Shown here: positions 46,136-58,794 of the stretch, piece after piece
How positions within the stretch are numbered: position 1 is the first letter of the stretch
Layout of the letters: each line of letters starts with the position of its first letter
Assembly (NCBI RefSeq): GCF_000003815.2
Contig: NC_049991.1
Coordinates: 6,359,372 to 6,423,371 of the forward strand
DNA length: 64,000 nucleotides
Direction: 5' to 3'
DNA from: Branchiostoma floridae
Taxonomy: Eukaryota > Chordata > Leptocardii > Amphioxiformes > Branchiostomatidae
The notes under the pieces: generated by a model
Databases searched by the model: none
Seen by the model: the letters and a program-made list of their open reading frames with translations, nothing else
What the model was told of the DNA's origin: nothing
Made by a program: the position numbers and the translations under genes

Positions 46136-46300
46136 TCTGGCACGTTGGGACGGCACTGGCTCGTTGGGACCGCATTGGCTCGTTGAGACTGCACTGGCAC
46201 GTTGGGAACTCCTCTTCGGCGACTCCACTGGCTCGTTGGGCTGGCGAATCCTCTTCTCATCCCGCGAAGATTGGCACGTTGGGATCCATGGCTCGTTGGG
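46136..46300 (+). repeat. 19-bp minisatellite GGCTCGTTGGGACCGCACT
   Basis: About seven units of GGCTCGTTGGG or GGCACGTTGGG. The first three are exactly 19 bp apart; later ones are spaced by inserts with CTCCTCTTC. It lies downstream of LENG8. Confidence 0.85.
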
Positions 46301-47005
46301 AGAAAGGCGTTATGGCGACCTAGGTTATGGGTACGGCTGCGACTCTGCTCTGGGGTAAACTGATACTTAATCCGATGCTTCGAATAGCTTCGGCTTGAAG
46401 TGGTGACTCGTATAATGACAGTTTGTGAGTGGAAACTGGTGTAGCTGGTTGGCTGGACACTGCGGCCTGAAAACTGGTGCTGGGATGAAGACTATTAGAT
46501 GGCTTGCGACCTTCGAGTTGACGTTACCGCTCTGAAGTTGACCTTGATGTAAACTGGTGGAAAGGTATGGCTGAAATGATAACCTTTTTATCAAAGAGTT
46601 CTGGTGCAGAAGTAACGTAGCGGTGCAGAAGTAACGTAGCGGCTGGGCTTTCCAACGCAGTCCTGTGTTGACTGCGTTGACTTTTCATGATGGCACAGCC
46701 ACCACACCCACATAACGGCCTGAAACTGACCCAAATGGCAGAGGGACAAAGGCCTGAAAACCCAATCTGGGTAACTCTGGATGGCCGAAAGGCTGACGAA
46801 CGGTCAACCCAACTCACTGACCATCACCAGCCTGGACAAGCATCATCATTGGACGTTGGAAGTATCCCCAGCCTCCGGTAGACGACCAATCGCAATACAG
46901 ATTGCAATACAGATCTTTCATCACCAATGTATCCAAAAAACAAGCAGTTGACTTGCAACCCAGAAAAATTGGGGAAAAAGGACACTGGACAAAACAGCGT
47001 TGTGT

Positions 47006-47026
47006 CCAAAAAAAAAAAAAAAAAAA
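47006..47026 (+). repeat. Poly(A) tract
   Basis: About 20 A residues (47009-47026) after GTGTCC. No retroelement is recognised upstream. Confidence 0.8.
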
Positions 47027-47457
47027 TACACAACTTTTTCTGTGACACTTTCACTACACAACTATACAACACTGTATCCATTCATAAACTCTGCTATCAA
47101 GTTGAGTTTTAGTACGTTGCAATGAGATAAATATATTTTCCATATTTACATCTTCTCCCTTTAGTTTCAATCACTGAAAATTGATATGAATATAATTTTC
47201 TGATCTTCTCTTCGTCGTTGGTATAAAAACATCACAACTACTAGTAGTAACCCGCAAGGCAGGTAAAAGATTTCGAAGGCTTTTTCTACGGATCATAGCT
47301 TTTAGTATATCTTTCAGTTCAGAGCAGGATTTGTTTAAAAATTGTGTTGTAAGGATGGAATAGTCTATTTTCATTTTCGCTGCATCCTTTTTGTTGAACT
47401 ATTGAAAATTGTGCTCTGGAAAAGTAGAAACCCTTTGGACTTTGCTAGGAGCCTATT

Positions 47458-50400
47458 CTAGAACCCCGCCAAGGCCGACATGCTTTGTTTGCAGTCCACT
47501 TTCGACTGGTCTGCCGTCATTATCACCCCGAGGGACGTCAGGAATTCTACGCAGACCTCAGCCGAGTCAAAGGCAAGCTCGCTCACGACATACGATACGG
47601 GCAACATGGGGCGGTAGCTACATGTCAGAGTTTGGGAGAGAAAACAATATGTTAACAACTTCAAAACACAAACATTTTCAACTCCCTACAAGTAAATAAC
47701 GTAGACAAATGCAAAGAAATACGTACCTATGTCTGGCTATCCCTTTCAGAAAAAAAGCAACCATTTAGACGTTATGACCAAAAATAAGAATCACACATAC
47801 CTTGCTTGGCGTACCTCCTAAGAATACAAGTACCATACTTAACACTTTCAAATGAAAAGTGGTCAAACTTAGTAAAATCTACCACAGTACTACAGATATA
47901 CATGTACGTGTTTGGAAATCTCACGACAAGTTTTGAGTTTGGAATCATGAAAAATAAGACTACATTTTTACACCAAACATTACTGAATGTGCTCTAGTCT
48001 AAAAGTAAGAGCTTTAACTATAAAATTAAAAGGATTTCTTAGCAAAGGAATAAGAACAAATAAGAACAAATAAGAACAGCAAGACTTTTAAAGTACTAGA
48101 CAGAAATCTATAAGAAAACATAGACATGCAATAGTGTGAAATGCTTAGCTTTACATTTTGTGTGTACATATAGAAAAACCACAACACACTGCGTAAAATA
48201 TAGAGTACAACAAAGACAGGTGTGAGGTGAAAAGCAGAGGGTTAATAAAAACGATAAAAAGAAGCGCCACGTACGATTTGATGAGCGTCTTCAGCGCGGC
48301 CTTGCGCTCCCTGTCAACAAACATGTCAATGAGATAGCCCGTCATTTTGGGGGCGGACCCATACAACTTAAAGAACTTGTGATAATTGGATAGCGCCCAT
48401 GCAGAGCGGAGGGACAAGGCAAAGGCTATGTCTGAGTCCTCTCGCATCTCCTTTGTTAGGGAGGCCAGGCAAGTCGTGATATCTGGGGAAAAATGGTTAA
48501 GGAGAAACATTGTGTGGTACAAGAAAAAAAGGGCTGTAACAAACTATGTCAAAATGGGAAAGAAGGACTCTAAAGTGCTCAAAGAAATTAGAAAGGGCAC
48601 TTTTGATAAGCCAAAATGAACATAATGTCATTAGATAGCCTTTTCTGAAGTCTTTCAAAGTTTTGTAGGGAAGGCAGCAAATGTACTTTAATAGAACATC
48701 TTAAACAAAAAGGCCAATGCAGTACCCTAAAATAACTGCTAGGGGGCCCAAATCTACATCACAACTCTAATTCAAGAGCTAAATGGCATACTTATTCTAT
48801 GTCCAGAACATAATATACAAGCAGCAAAAAGAAAGTTCTGTTGCAGTGTGGTTGAAAACCATTTGTTGGCCAATAATCAAAGTTGTCCTTAAAACACCTA
48901 CAAAATTTCATACAGACTTGGTTTTTGCTAGTGAGGCTCTACCAAGAAAACATGTTGTTGATGTAAAACCACTGAATGACAAGGATACCAGCTTTGTTCT
49001 TGGTGAAGATGTAGTAGATGAGCCTGTATGCTGTGAACTCCCGGCTGTGTCCGTTCTCGATTCCCTCCGAGTACAGGGCCTTCAGCTGGGTCTGGCACTG
49101 ATTGAACTCATGGTAGTCCATCTACAGTACACACAGAAAAACAGATGTAGCGGTCAGAGATGGCAGACTTCGCCCCTTACCCGTACTGCTTTGTGACACT
49201 TCCAGATTCATGGGACAAAAAATTTCTAACAACGTATCGCAACTTTGCTTGGTTTATATTTGATATTACAGAAACACGCACACATGCACACAGACAACCA
49301 CACATGCACACCCACACACCAAAAAAACACAGGCAGGCACGCACACACACACACACACATACAAGTCAAAAACAAGTAAAGCTATAAATCAAAAGCTGCC
49401 CTTTCTTTTGAAGTATTATGGATGACAAAATATTCTAGAGTTGTCTACAAATTTACTAAACAATACATACCTTTTCCAGGGCTATCCTAGCGTGTGTTTC
49501 GTACACTTGCACTGCAAAACTGTCTCGCACACACTGGATCTGGGTGGAGGAGAAAAAAGATATTAATAAAGATGCAAAATCTAGAAATACTTTGGTCCCT
49601 CAATCAAAAATCTACCAAAAAACATTGAAAGATTTTTCGACTTCACTAGACCGTCTTACCGTGAGATCTTGTCGTATGGACTTGAGCTGTTCACAAGCGT
49701 AGTGGTAGTCTCCTAGAGCCTTGTACTTGGCCTTGACGTGCTCCAAAGCTTTCCTTAGCACCTCTACTGGTCGTACCAGTGATGGGTCTGGTGCCTATAC
49801 AAGAGACCAGAAGTCACAGTTAAAAATACGCCAGTCATATTTGTCATCAAACGAACTGAACGAGTAATTCAGGTAAAGATACAGGTCCGAACCTGTACCT
49901 AAACCGGTGTACCTGTGCCTGTAACTAAAATTTTTTTCGGTACACAGCTCTATTCATATAGAGTTCAAACTGGCCAAGAAGACCACTCATGGACCTGATA
50001 AAATCTGGTCTATATGAACAAGTGGTCACTACAGACAGGATTCTCTGTCAAGGGATTATTAAAAGTGGCCACATTGGCAAGGTTGTCCTTATGTAGAGGT
50101 GATCACTTGTATGCAGGTTAGACTGTATTCAGTCCCTCTTAGAATAGTCTCACTGTGTTAGTCTATCGTGCATTCATAGAAATATGTGTGCTCTAACATA
50201 AATTCATGAAACATTGGCTAACATATGAAAAAGAAATTGCAAATCGTTCACAGTAGTTCTATCTATTCAGTGACTTTGCTGCCAAAGTTTAAGAAGACTG
50301 CCAATGTGCATTCCTAATTGTTCTTTAGAATCGTTTTATCTGCAAACTCATAACACTGGGAAAACCTCCTTCCACAGAATAAAGTTGCTGGGAAAATAAA

Positions 50401-53400
50401 CAAATTTACAGTAAGAAAATAATTTTGGTGAACTTACAGTGGTCAGTCTGAGGTAGGGTTTCTCAATGTCCTGGCACATTCCGATGACCGTGTGGTCAGG
50501 GTCCCAGCAGTCTACGCTATCGTCATTTTCATTCTGTAAACAATAACAACAACAACAACATAACATTATACAGTCATTCAAACAATTGACTTTACAGTGG
50601 TTAACTTAACAATCAGTCAGTGCAACTATTTTAACAACATAGAAATTCTACAATAAGAGAATATACAAATTCTATCTTGTATTAGATACTCTATCCGATA
50701 CAAATTGTTCGAGAAAGTGTAAAGAAAAGAAAGTGATCTCGAACCAATGAACAGTTGAGCTATTCTTTCACTGGTTGTGACAGAGAAGACAGATGTTATC
50801 TACAGTAGTTACAAGTTTGTTGTACCAAGAAAAACTCTCCTAGCTCGTTTTAACAAGTATACTTAACAGTGAACCAAGCAGATCCTACGATGGCATAGAT
50901 AGAACTTAACTGGCCAAGGAGTGTAGTCAGCCAAGAGGTGTACATTTCCCAAACACACTCCTAGGACAGCTTCACTCCTCTGGCAGCTTTTGATACTATC
51001 TTATGCTACCGTAGGATCTGCTTGGAGATTAGCTAGAAAGTCATACTTACAGTGAAGTTATTGATGGAGAGTTGGAGGGGCTGGGAGCGGGGTTTTCTGT
51101 CCCCGGCAAAGCGAGCCATTCTCTTCTGTAACTTTGCGGCCTTGTTGGGGTCATTGTAGGTGAACTGAAAGTCATTCCTGCAAAGAACAAAAACAGAATG
51201 TCAGAAAATACAAAATTCAGCACAGGAATAGTCTCTCACATTTTCTGAGGTATGCTTTTATTGTACACAATGAACTGCAAACCAAGTGCTAGAAATTGAA
51301 ACACACTGCATTTCCTTCAAACATTTCATGGTTTTATTCTCTAGGTTTTCGTGGTGACCTCATACCATAAAACCATGACGTATTCTTTATCACCACTGTA
51401 CTACTGAATTGTTTCACAGCAAAAGCCTTGTTATTCCTTCTACTGCATAAGTTATTGAATTTACAGTAGTAAAAGCCCCTCATTTGTAAACAGTCATTGT
51501 GCAATGTTTGATTACTTTCCAGGCATGTTTTGTTTTATGTCTCGGACTTTCAACTTTGAACCCTCAATGTATGACACAGTGCATGCACATTTTAACCAGT
51601 GAACAGACTTATCTAACTTATTATACAAACATTCAAGCATACTTCTTTCTCTTGTTCTTTCCTTTCCCGGGCGTCTGGTTGCCCTTGCCTCTCCCGCGGC
51701 CTCTGCCACGACCGCGGCCTCTCTGCGTGCCACGACCGGACCTGTTGTCGTTCTCCGAAGAGCTAGAGCTCCCGCTGCTGTCCGCTCGTCTCCGGTAGCG
51801 CCGGTTGTAGCTGTTGTACGGGCGCGGCGAGCGGGAGCGAGATCTAGAGCGAGATCTGGACCTAGATCTACTCCTGGATCGCGATCTGCTTTTCGATCTA
51901 GACCTTGACCTAAACCTAATAAAAGAGATGAGAATGGTTAAGCATATATTTTTCTACTACTGTAAATGCTCAAATTTTTCAGTGATTGATGTTTGCAGTT
52001 TTTGCGGTACCTTTTTTACCTTGAACGTTAACCCGACCCCAAAAATGCTTGCTGTGTCTTCTGCTTGGCCTTGTGTAACCCTTTGTTTTAACTGCGAACT
52101 AAAAACTGCAGTAGACACTCAATTTCTTTCTACCACAAAGTTAAATCCCAGCAAACTTACCATGCTCAGTAGAGTGCCATTCTCAGAAAATTTATATAAC
52201 TTATTTCATTACTTCTATTGTTCAGGATTAGGCCATGTTGATTTGATTATATGGATGGCATCAATGCAAGCATAAAGTTTTCTGCCATGCTTTGAATTGT
52301 ACAAAACAGCTGTAAAAGGAGCAAATACATGGTTGTAGATTAAAAAAAAATATCTGGAAACAAACACTTTTGGCCAAACTTTTTTTACTTGTATGCTCGC
52401 ATCAATTTTGTGATTGCCAGAGGATGTCATCCATGTAGTCAAAACAACATGGCCTTATTCATAAGCATTTATATGACGCACCAGTTAAGAGATAACCAGT
52501 TTAATTCTACCATTTTAAAATAATTTCATCACATGAAATGTAATGATTTTGATATGAGAGATCCTATATGTTTTGTATGTTAACTGACCTGTTCCTACCA
52601 CCCACAAGTCCCCTGTTGTTCAGCCCCTGGTTCTGTTGTCGACCCTCTGACTCCCCCCATCTGCTTGGTCTGTGGGGGACCTCCTGTTTCACTCTGTCAC
52701 TGTGGATCCTTTAGAAAACATGTTTCAAACAGTCAACTCAAAACTCTAAAATAAAAAAATAATAATAATACATAAATATCAAGATTTCTAGCATGTGATA
52801 AACATATGACTGGTTTATTTCGAAATTCATCAAACTGACAATGACATTGCAGCCACACAGCTGAATTGCGACTTGTCATTACAAACCGTTAACATCAAAG
52901 TGGTTAAAATCGAAGCAACAACACAGTTCTTAAAAAGCAGTTGCAGACAGACAGATATGTACAATGCTAAACTTTCTTCTTCCAACACAAAGTTATACAT
53001 GGATCAAATTTTCAACGACCACTGTCGCCTTCTTTAGGATCAAGAATGACCAATCACTTCAGAGTGTAGATATGTGACGTTAACAATTGGTCAAACGTGC
53101 CAGGAAGTAAAATCAGGGCATTCCAGCTTTCACTAAACAGAGACGGGAGGTGCTATAAACTTCCTGGCACGTTTGACAATTTCCTGATGTCACGTATTCA
53201 GTGTTAATATGATCATGTGTCTGTATCTTCGCAAGTTTATACATTGAAAATTTGATCCATGTAAACCTTAGTGTTAAAAGAAAGTTAAACATTTTACTAT
53301 GATTACTACCAACACAGATGAGCTTCCATGATGTCATATGTGTCATGCAATTCTAAAGGACTCATAGGTGCATGGTAAGTTATTCAAGCAACTGGATTAA

Positions 53401-56400
53401 ATCAAGAAACAGTCAGACATTTCAGACAGCATCCACTTAATTCTTTCGTCAGTGAGTCAGTGACTGGCGAAAGACATTTGTAACTTATTGTTAGACAAAT
53501 ATCCAGGAACAAAAACAGCAAGGCAGACAGACAAACCAAGAACAATACCTCCAATTCCACGGAGGTTACATTACTTACAAACAAATCTAAAGACACAAGC
53601 ACACGGTTTCAACTTACCCAGGTAGTGGTTCTTTGTCCCAGTTTATAGTCCAGGCAGACCCATTGTTGAACACACTGGTCAGTTTACCCTTTAGGATGAT
53701 CTCTACTTGATCCTTGTCTATCTCTTTCTCACAGCGAGCAAAGGCTCTTTGTACATACTCCCTGTAAAACACAGCAATATGTTAGAAAAATGACGCAACA
53801 TGTTAAAACACAACTTACAACTACTAAACAACTTTTTTCTTATAGTATCTGCTTCTCAAGTTTTTCGTAACTTACTGCAAAGCTTTTTGGTTACCTTACA
53901 TAAGCAAATTCTTAGGAATTCCTATGTTCTTGTGAGAAACAAATCTTTTCCTTAGACGTATCTAAGATAAGAAATATTCTTACTTGAGACTTGGGGGCCA
54001 GTCGCTTGGATTTGGTGTGCCTCCGCCCATGCCACCCCTGAAGAAGACAAAGAAGAGTCAACCACTCTATTGAAAGTCTATCCAATCAATCGTAATATCC
54101 GAATCTGGTATTCTAATTCTTGACAGTGGCGCAAACACAAAAACTATTCTATCATAGCCCTTACAATACAAGAAGATATGGTAAGACCAGACCAAAATAC
54201 ACAAATCTCAAGTTATCATAGCCCATGTATGATGTGACTCATAAGTCATAACTTTATTCATTTCTCTAGCGTAGGAATTAGAAAAGATATAGTTCCATAC
54301 CCTGGAGGTAGTGTAGTATCATGTTGAGGTTGAGAACTAGGTTCCTCTTGTTGATCCCTCTCTTGATGTTGACCCTGGCGACCTCGAAACGATTGTTGCG
54401 GGTGTGGCTGTCGCGGTGACTCGGAGTTCGCCTGCCTTTGGTTGTTCGATCCCGAAGAGTGGCCCGCTGACGCTAGAGGGTTTCCCATCTGCTGATGCCG
54501 CTTGGGGAGGTTGAATTTGATGCCTGCACCTGGGGCAGCTGTGCATACATAAATAATAAATATTATGCCTACACCTTTGTGCATTCATTAACATTGAATT
54601 TCATGCCTGCACCTGGAACAGCTGTGCATACATAACATTGAATTCCATGCATGCACCTGAAGCAGCTGTATGTCACACATAGGATAGATATTGACTAATA
54701 CCTGCACCTGGAGCAGCTGTGCATACAAGAAAACATTGAATTTACTGTCTGAGCCTGGAGCAGCTGTGCATACATAACATAGGATTTCATGCCTGCACCT
54801 GGAGAAGCTATGCATACATTTACATTGAATTTCATATCTGCACGTGGAGCAGCTGTGTATACATAAACATTGAATAATCACTACAAAGATTCCAGATCTA
54901 CTGTAAAAAAAACTCTAGAAATATTTCTATTATTTTACAATTATAGGGAAGGTTAATTATGTAACATATACTTCATGTATATAAGTAAAACGTAATCTAC
55001 CATTGATTAATTCTACTTCTTTATCAGACATACAAGGAAAAAAAACTGCTTTCAGAAAAGAAGCATCCACACTAAAGGTGTTGCAAAAAAAAAAACACCT
55101 TTCATTTTCATCTGGTTTGGTGGTTGGTTGGGTTGGTCATTGGGTCCCCTCTGTGAGAAGTTCCATGTATTGGTCCCTGATTGGTTGTTCCCCTTAACGA
55201 CATTAGCATAACTCTGATGTTGATTCTGAGTCCAGGGTCCAGGCATCGGGGCTTGGTTGTTGCTGTTGTCCTGATTTGGTTGGCCCATCATTGGCGTTTG
55301 TTGTTGTTGTTGATTTTGTTGTTGTGGTGGCGGACCTTGCATGTTGGGAGGCTGTTGTGGGAACTGAGGCATGTTAGGGGCCTGGCCAGGCATATTTGGT
55401 TGGTATCCTTGGTACATGCCCTAAAAATCATGAAGGGAAATCATCACAAAAATCATTAAAGGAATGGCAACATGTAAACAGTGATAGTACTTTGGTACTG
55501 TACTATAAATATGTATTTCTAGTGTTCCTTTATGTTTGTCTATGTTTCTCTAGTGTCCCAATGCTTGTATGAAATGTATAGTACTTTCTTCAATTCTATA
55601 AGACAACGAAAATTGTCCTTACCCCAGGGTTTGGGTACTGTTGGTAGAACGCAGGGTTGTATCCAGGCTGATATGGATACTGGTATCTGTGGGTAAAGAT
55701 AATAAAAAGGGTAGATTTTATTGACATGAACTAACACATAGTAAAAACAATACACCATCAATAGACTTTTGTTGAACAAGGACTCCATGAATGACATACT
55801 CTAGTACAAAACTTAATACAACTTATAAACATACCCATATTGCTGTTGATACATGGCATACTGCTGAGCGTACTGCTGGTAGTACTGTTGGTATTGTTGT
55901 TCCTGCTGTTGTTGTTGCATGTTTTTCTGCTGAGTGTCCACCACAACTGTCTCCTGTTTCTCTTTCTCCTTAACTTTCTCCAGGGCTTCCTGTGCTTTCT
56001 TCCATGCGGGATTCTCTGCAACGGGCGCTGTTGTCGGATTGGTTGTCGTGTCTGTCGTGCCAGGAGGAGCAAGACTTCCCGAATATTGTTGCGACCTGTG
56101 AAATCGAAAAATATTGTAAAATTGTCTCAGTTCGCAATAGAGAAAAGGAAGTTTTTGTACCATTTGCAGTGTTTTGAATTTGTTCACATTGTTGTACATT
56201 AAGTTTGTAAGAGGGAGACATAAATGCAACGTCATGAACTCACCATAGAAGCGGTCACTATGATTATGAACTTTACATTTAAAAACAAACTAAAACACTA
56301 CAAGTGTTATTTTTCACAAAAGATATCTTCTAGAACTTTCTGACTTGTACCTAAAAGATCTACCTATACTACTCACATCTCTGTAAAAGAGGAGTTGTCT

Positions 56401-57028
56401 ATGGTCTTGGGGGATTCCAAAGTTGGCAACAGTGACATATTCGATATCTTCTGAATTAAAACTGTTTTAGAATTCCCAGACATTGCAGAGGAATAGGTAA
56501 AACAATGTTGTGAATAGGAGCAAAATTTTGTCTCTGTTGCTAAGGAAAATCGCACAAAATTTCTAGAATGTTTTTATGACATCATAATGTCCTTTATGAC
56601 GTTTCACCTATATATTTTGGATCGTGCAAAATACCCGGATGTTGGGTTGTGTGTTTGAGGACTTTTTAGTTTACTGAATTCTTATGTGGATTTTTCACAT
56701 ATTAAGGACAAAAAAATACAGAATACCATGAAATTATGATGGACGGGGAATGGAAGAAGGTTGGGGAATCGAGGGAAGTTATGAGAAAGAAAATAGGACG
56801 ACAAATTATGTGAACATACAACGCGTTGTTGTTTGACAAACCTAAACGCTATCCACATAACAGCGCCATTTTTTTGTACTTAGAAACAATAAACCCCACC
56901 AAGTTTACTCATAAGATGTTCTTTGAATCTTTAAGAAGAACTGTGTGGTACCAAAATTGGCAAGCTACTTACCATTGCGCTGCTTGGGCCGCTTGAGCGG
57001 CCGCATTATTCCACTGTACGGCAGCCAT
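47458..57028 (-). CDS. LENG8: LENG8 orthologue, SAC3/GANP-family mRNA processing factor
   Basis: Sixteen exons, every phase consistent, 819 residues (human about 800): 56973-57028, 55835-56095, 55623-55686, 55099-55420, 54301-54538, 53984-54037, 53618-53761, 52589-52708, 51643-51915, 51051-51177, 50438-50533, 49660-49794, 49471-49539, 48989-49121, 48275-48482, 47458-47617. Near the N-terminus, [14 protein letters not shown] matches the conserved family motif, then come Gln/Tyr-rich and Pro/Gln-rich tracts (about 70-234), [14 protein letters not shown], an RS domain (about 421-446), an RG-rich segment (about 480-500) and the C-terminal SAC3/GANP region (about 555-790; [54 protein letters not shown]). 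Yeast Thp3 and SAC3 relatives act in transcription-coupled mRNA processing and export with PCI-domain partners. For exon 5 I prefer the acceptor at 54539-54540, because it keeps the conserved AAPGAG; one 15 bases downstream is also in frame. Confidence 0.95.
49262..49370 (+). repeat. CA-rich microsatellite in LENG8 intron 13
   Basis: Imperfect CACACA and ACACGCACACATGC runs. Confidence 0.85.
50880..51032. mobile_element. MITE family A copy in LENG8 intron 10
   Basis: AACCAAGCAGATCCTACGAT at the left and GCTACCGTAGGATCTGCTTG plus GAGATT at the right, inverted. The right half is well preserved (CTCCTCTGGCAGCTTTTGAT). Confidence 0.8.
51958..52165. mobile_element. MITE family D, decayed copy in LENG8 intron 8
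   Basis: TACTGTAAATGCTCAAATTT, GTTTGCAGTTTTTGCGG and the inverted CTGCGAACTAAAAACTGCAG keep the family D layout, but CpG positions have mostly mutated, as in an old copy. Confidence 0.6.
52231..52457. mobile_element. MITE family C, 0.23 kb copy in LENG8 intron 8
   Basis: TAGGCCATGTTGATTTGATT then ATATGGATGGCATC at the left. The inverted right end is GGATGTCATCCATGTAGTCA then AAACAACATGGCCTTA. It is the shortest and clearest copy. Confidence 0.85.
52970..53290. repeat. Foldback element in LENG8 intron 7
   Basis: ACATGGATCAAATTTTCAAC (52997) pairs with the complement of TTGAAAATTTGATCCATGT (near 53245). GGTCAAACGTGCCAGGAAGT (53090) pairs with the complement of ACTTCCTGGCACGTTTGACA near 53160. 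The arms are about 130 bp with gaps, around a central segment of about 50 bp. Confidence 0.8.
54524..54882 (-). repeat. Minisatellite made of the LENG8 exon 5 splice acceptor
   Basis: About seven degenerate 38-53 bp units sit immediately upstream of exon 5. On the gene strand each reads like the real acceptor and exon start: GTATGCACAGCTGCTCCAGG, TGCAG, then GCATGAAATTCAATG, compared with CTGCCCCAGGTGCAG then GCATCAAATTCAAC at exon 5. In one frame an intronic unit even encodes [11 protein letters not shown]. Unit starts are near 54566, 54604, 54646, 54699, 54743, 54789 and 54836. Confidence 0.9.
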
Positions 57029-57659
57029 TTTTGCGGCTAAATTTTTTTTCTCAAAATGGCGATCAAAAGTGGTGCATACCAAACTTGATTTTGGAAAGGG
57101 GTAAAGATCCTTATATCAGAAATTTAAAACAAACGAATAATCAAAGAGTAAGCTAAAGATAAACATTAATTTATCTAGATAAGCTATGTAAATGAAATAT
57201 TTGTTAATTTTGGTATTCTTATTGGGAGTTTTATGCCATCGTACGATATTCTAACCCTTGAATTTGACAGAAAGGTACAGCCTAAAACATTACGACATCG
57301 ACGTGTTCGACTCTTCGGTAATTTTCGGCAAACTTCGGCACGGCAAACCCAGAACGAGGCCAATTGACGTCATCAGCCACCCTGATTGGCTGAGCCGGTA
57401 ATGAGTTTAGAACTCTTTACCGTGTTTATTTTTTCCCTCAGCGTGTACACATGCGACAAACAATATAACACCCCAACGCAGTAACCGCTTATGTTTTATC
57501 CACACCCACAGAAACAATAGAGTGTATTTCTATTGGTCATAAGATTGGGGAGATTGCAAAATATTGCGTTGTTTGTGGGAATAGGGACGGTTTTGTGATT
57601 TTTTTTAGTGTTGCACCAAATTTCGTATCCCTCCGCGCAACAGATCTACCATCCCCAAC
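57029..57659. promoter_or_regulatory. Divergent LENG8 / PRKAR1 promoter region
   Basis: Only 631 bp separate the two start codons, which face apart. The interval has a perfect CRE (TGACGTCA, 57365-57372) and GATTGGCTGA (a CCAAT box on the minus strand) 14 bp further on. Both ATGs have A at -3 and G at +4. A shared promoter is inferred from geometry. Confidence 0.65.
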
Positions 57660-57824
57660 ATGGCTTCCAGCATGGATGAAGAGCAGAGCTTGAAAGAATG
57701 CGAGGCGTACGTTCAAAAACACAACATCCAGCAAGTCCTGAAGGATGCCATCGTGCAGCTCTGCATCACCAAGCCCGATAGCCCGCTTGGTTTTCTGCGC
57801 GAGTACTTCGAACGACTGGAAAAG
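57660..57824 (+). CDS. PRKAR1A: PKA regulatory subunit type I, exon 1 (partial)
   Basis: 55 residues from ATG to a phase-0 donor (AAG then GTGGGG). [20 protein letters not shown] and [14 protein letters not shown] are the dimerization/docking helices of type I regulatory subunits, which dimerise and bind A-kinase anchoring proteins. The exon ends at FERLEK, the same point as the vertebrate first coding exon. Vertebrate PRKAR1A and PRKAR1B arose later, so the symbol stands for the single R1 type. The inhibitor site and two cAMP-binding domains must lie beyond 64000; I found no second exon in the remaining 6.2 kb. Confidence 0.93.
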
Positions 57825-58239
57825 GTGGGGCGTTTGCTACGCTTTTGCTCAGACATGCACTTGTTACTGTGTTGACCTTCCGCCATATATTTTCCCCTGT
57901 CTGTGTACTTTGACGTTTTTGATTCAAATCTTCTACACAGCTTTCAACAAATCACACAGACTCGTTGACTGTAGGCTGATATTTTGTCTACAGGATTCAA
58001 TAATTTGTCCCCTTTTATAGGACGTGGCATGAACAGCACATACGTTCACACCCTCTGATCACATCTTGTCCAACAACAAATTTATTCATGTCTTGTAAAC
58101 GTGGGAGTGATTGACAGCTTCTACAGTACTAAGGGACTGTTAATGCGTTTATAATTGATGTATTTCAAGGTCACATTCTTGGCTTTCTTGTTGAAACTAT
58201 GGCATCATTTTGTTCATGCAATTTGTTAAAATCATATGT

Positions 58240-58625
58240 TTTTTGAACTGCTCAGCAGAAGTTGAGTTGCATGATGGGATGTATTTTTGTGCTGCGTAAC
58301 CAGAATCTTGAGTGTCTCACAATGCATTGTGGTGTAGAGATGATACTAGTAATGCGTCGATTGGTGTGAATGTTTGTCAAGGTTGAATTTTCTAATTCAT
58401 TTCGTTAGAAAATATGTATCTGCTGCAGATGTTGAGTTGCATGATGGGACACTTGCTTGTCGGAAATGTTGATCGAATCCCACAATGCAATGCGAGTTTT
58501 TGTGGAGATGAAAAATGTGTTTTGATTGGGGATTGGTCAAATTTTTGCCATGTTGATTGTTTTGTCACAATTATATTTGACTGCTGCAGAAGTTAAGCTG
58601 CTATGCTGTGTTTCAACCAATGTAG
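58240..58625 (+). repeat. About 165-bp degenerate tandem repeat in PRKAR1 intron 1
   Basis: Modules at about 58248, 58420 and 58582 start CTGCTGCAGAAGTTGAGTTG. The first two continue with CATGATGGGA and then CACAATGCA. A related, separate module is at 59165-59235 (GGCATGATGGGATGT and ATCCCACAATGCAATG). Confidence 0.65.
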
Positions 58626-58794
58626 GAAGCTTTTGTTTTGTACATAACAATCTTACAGATTTTGGCTTTGTTTTATTTTATTGAATTTGGCCCACAAAAT
58701 GCAGGAAATAGCTTTTCTGAGGGTTGTTTATTTGCTCTGTAACAGTGGGGTTCAAGCACCTCCAACATTTTAGAAAGGTTTAGAAACAGAAAGA

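Noticed and set aside
45645-46228. Minus-strand frames of 115 and 79 codons downstream of LENG8
   Set aside because: No family signature; the second is largely the 19-bp minisatellite. More likely 3' flank or UTR.
54524-54538. Exon 5 of LENG8 starting at 54523
   Set aside because: Also in phase, but the upstream acceptor keeps AAPGAG before IKFNL, which the family conserves. The shorter form may be a minor isoform.
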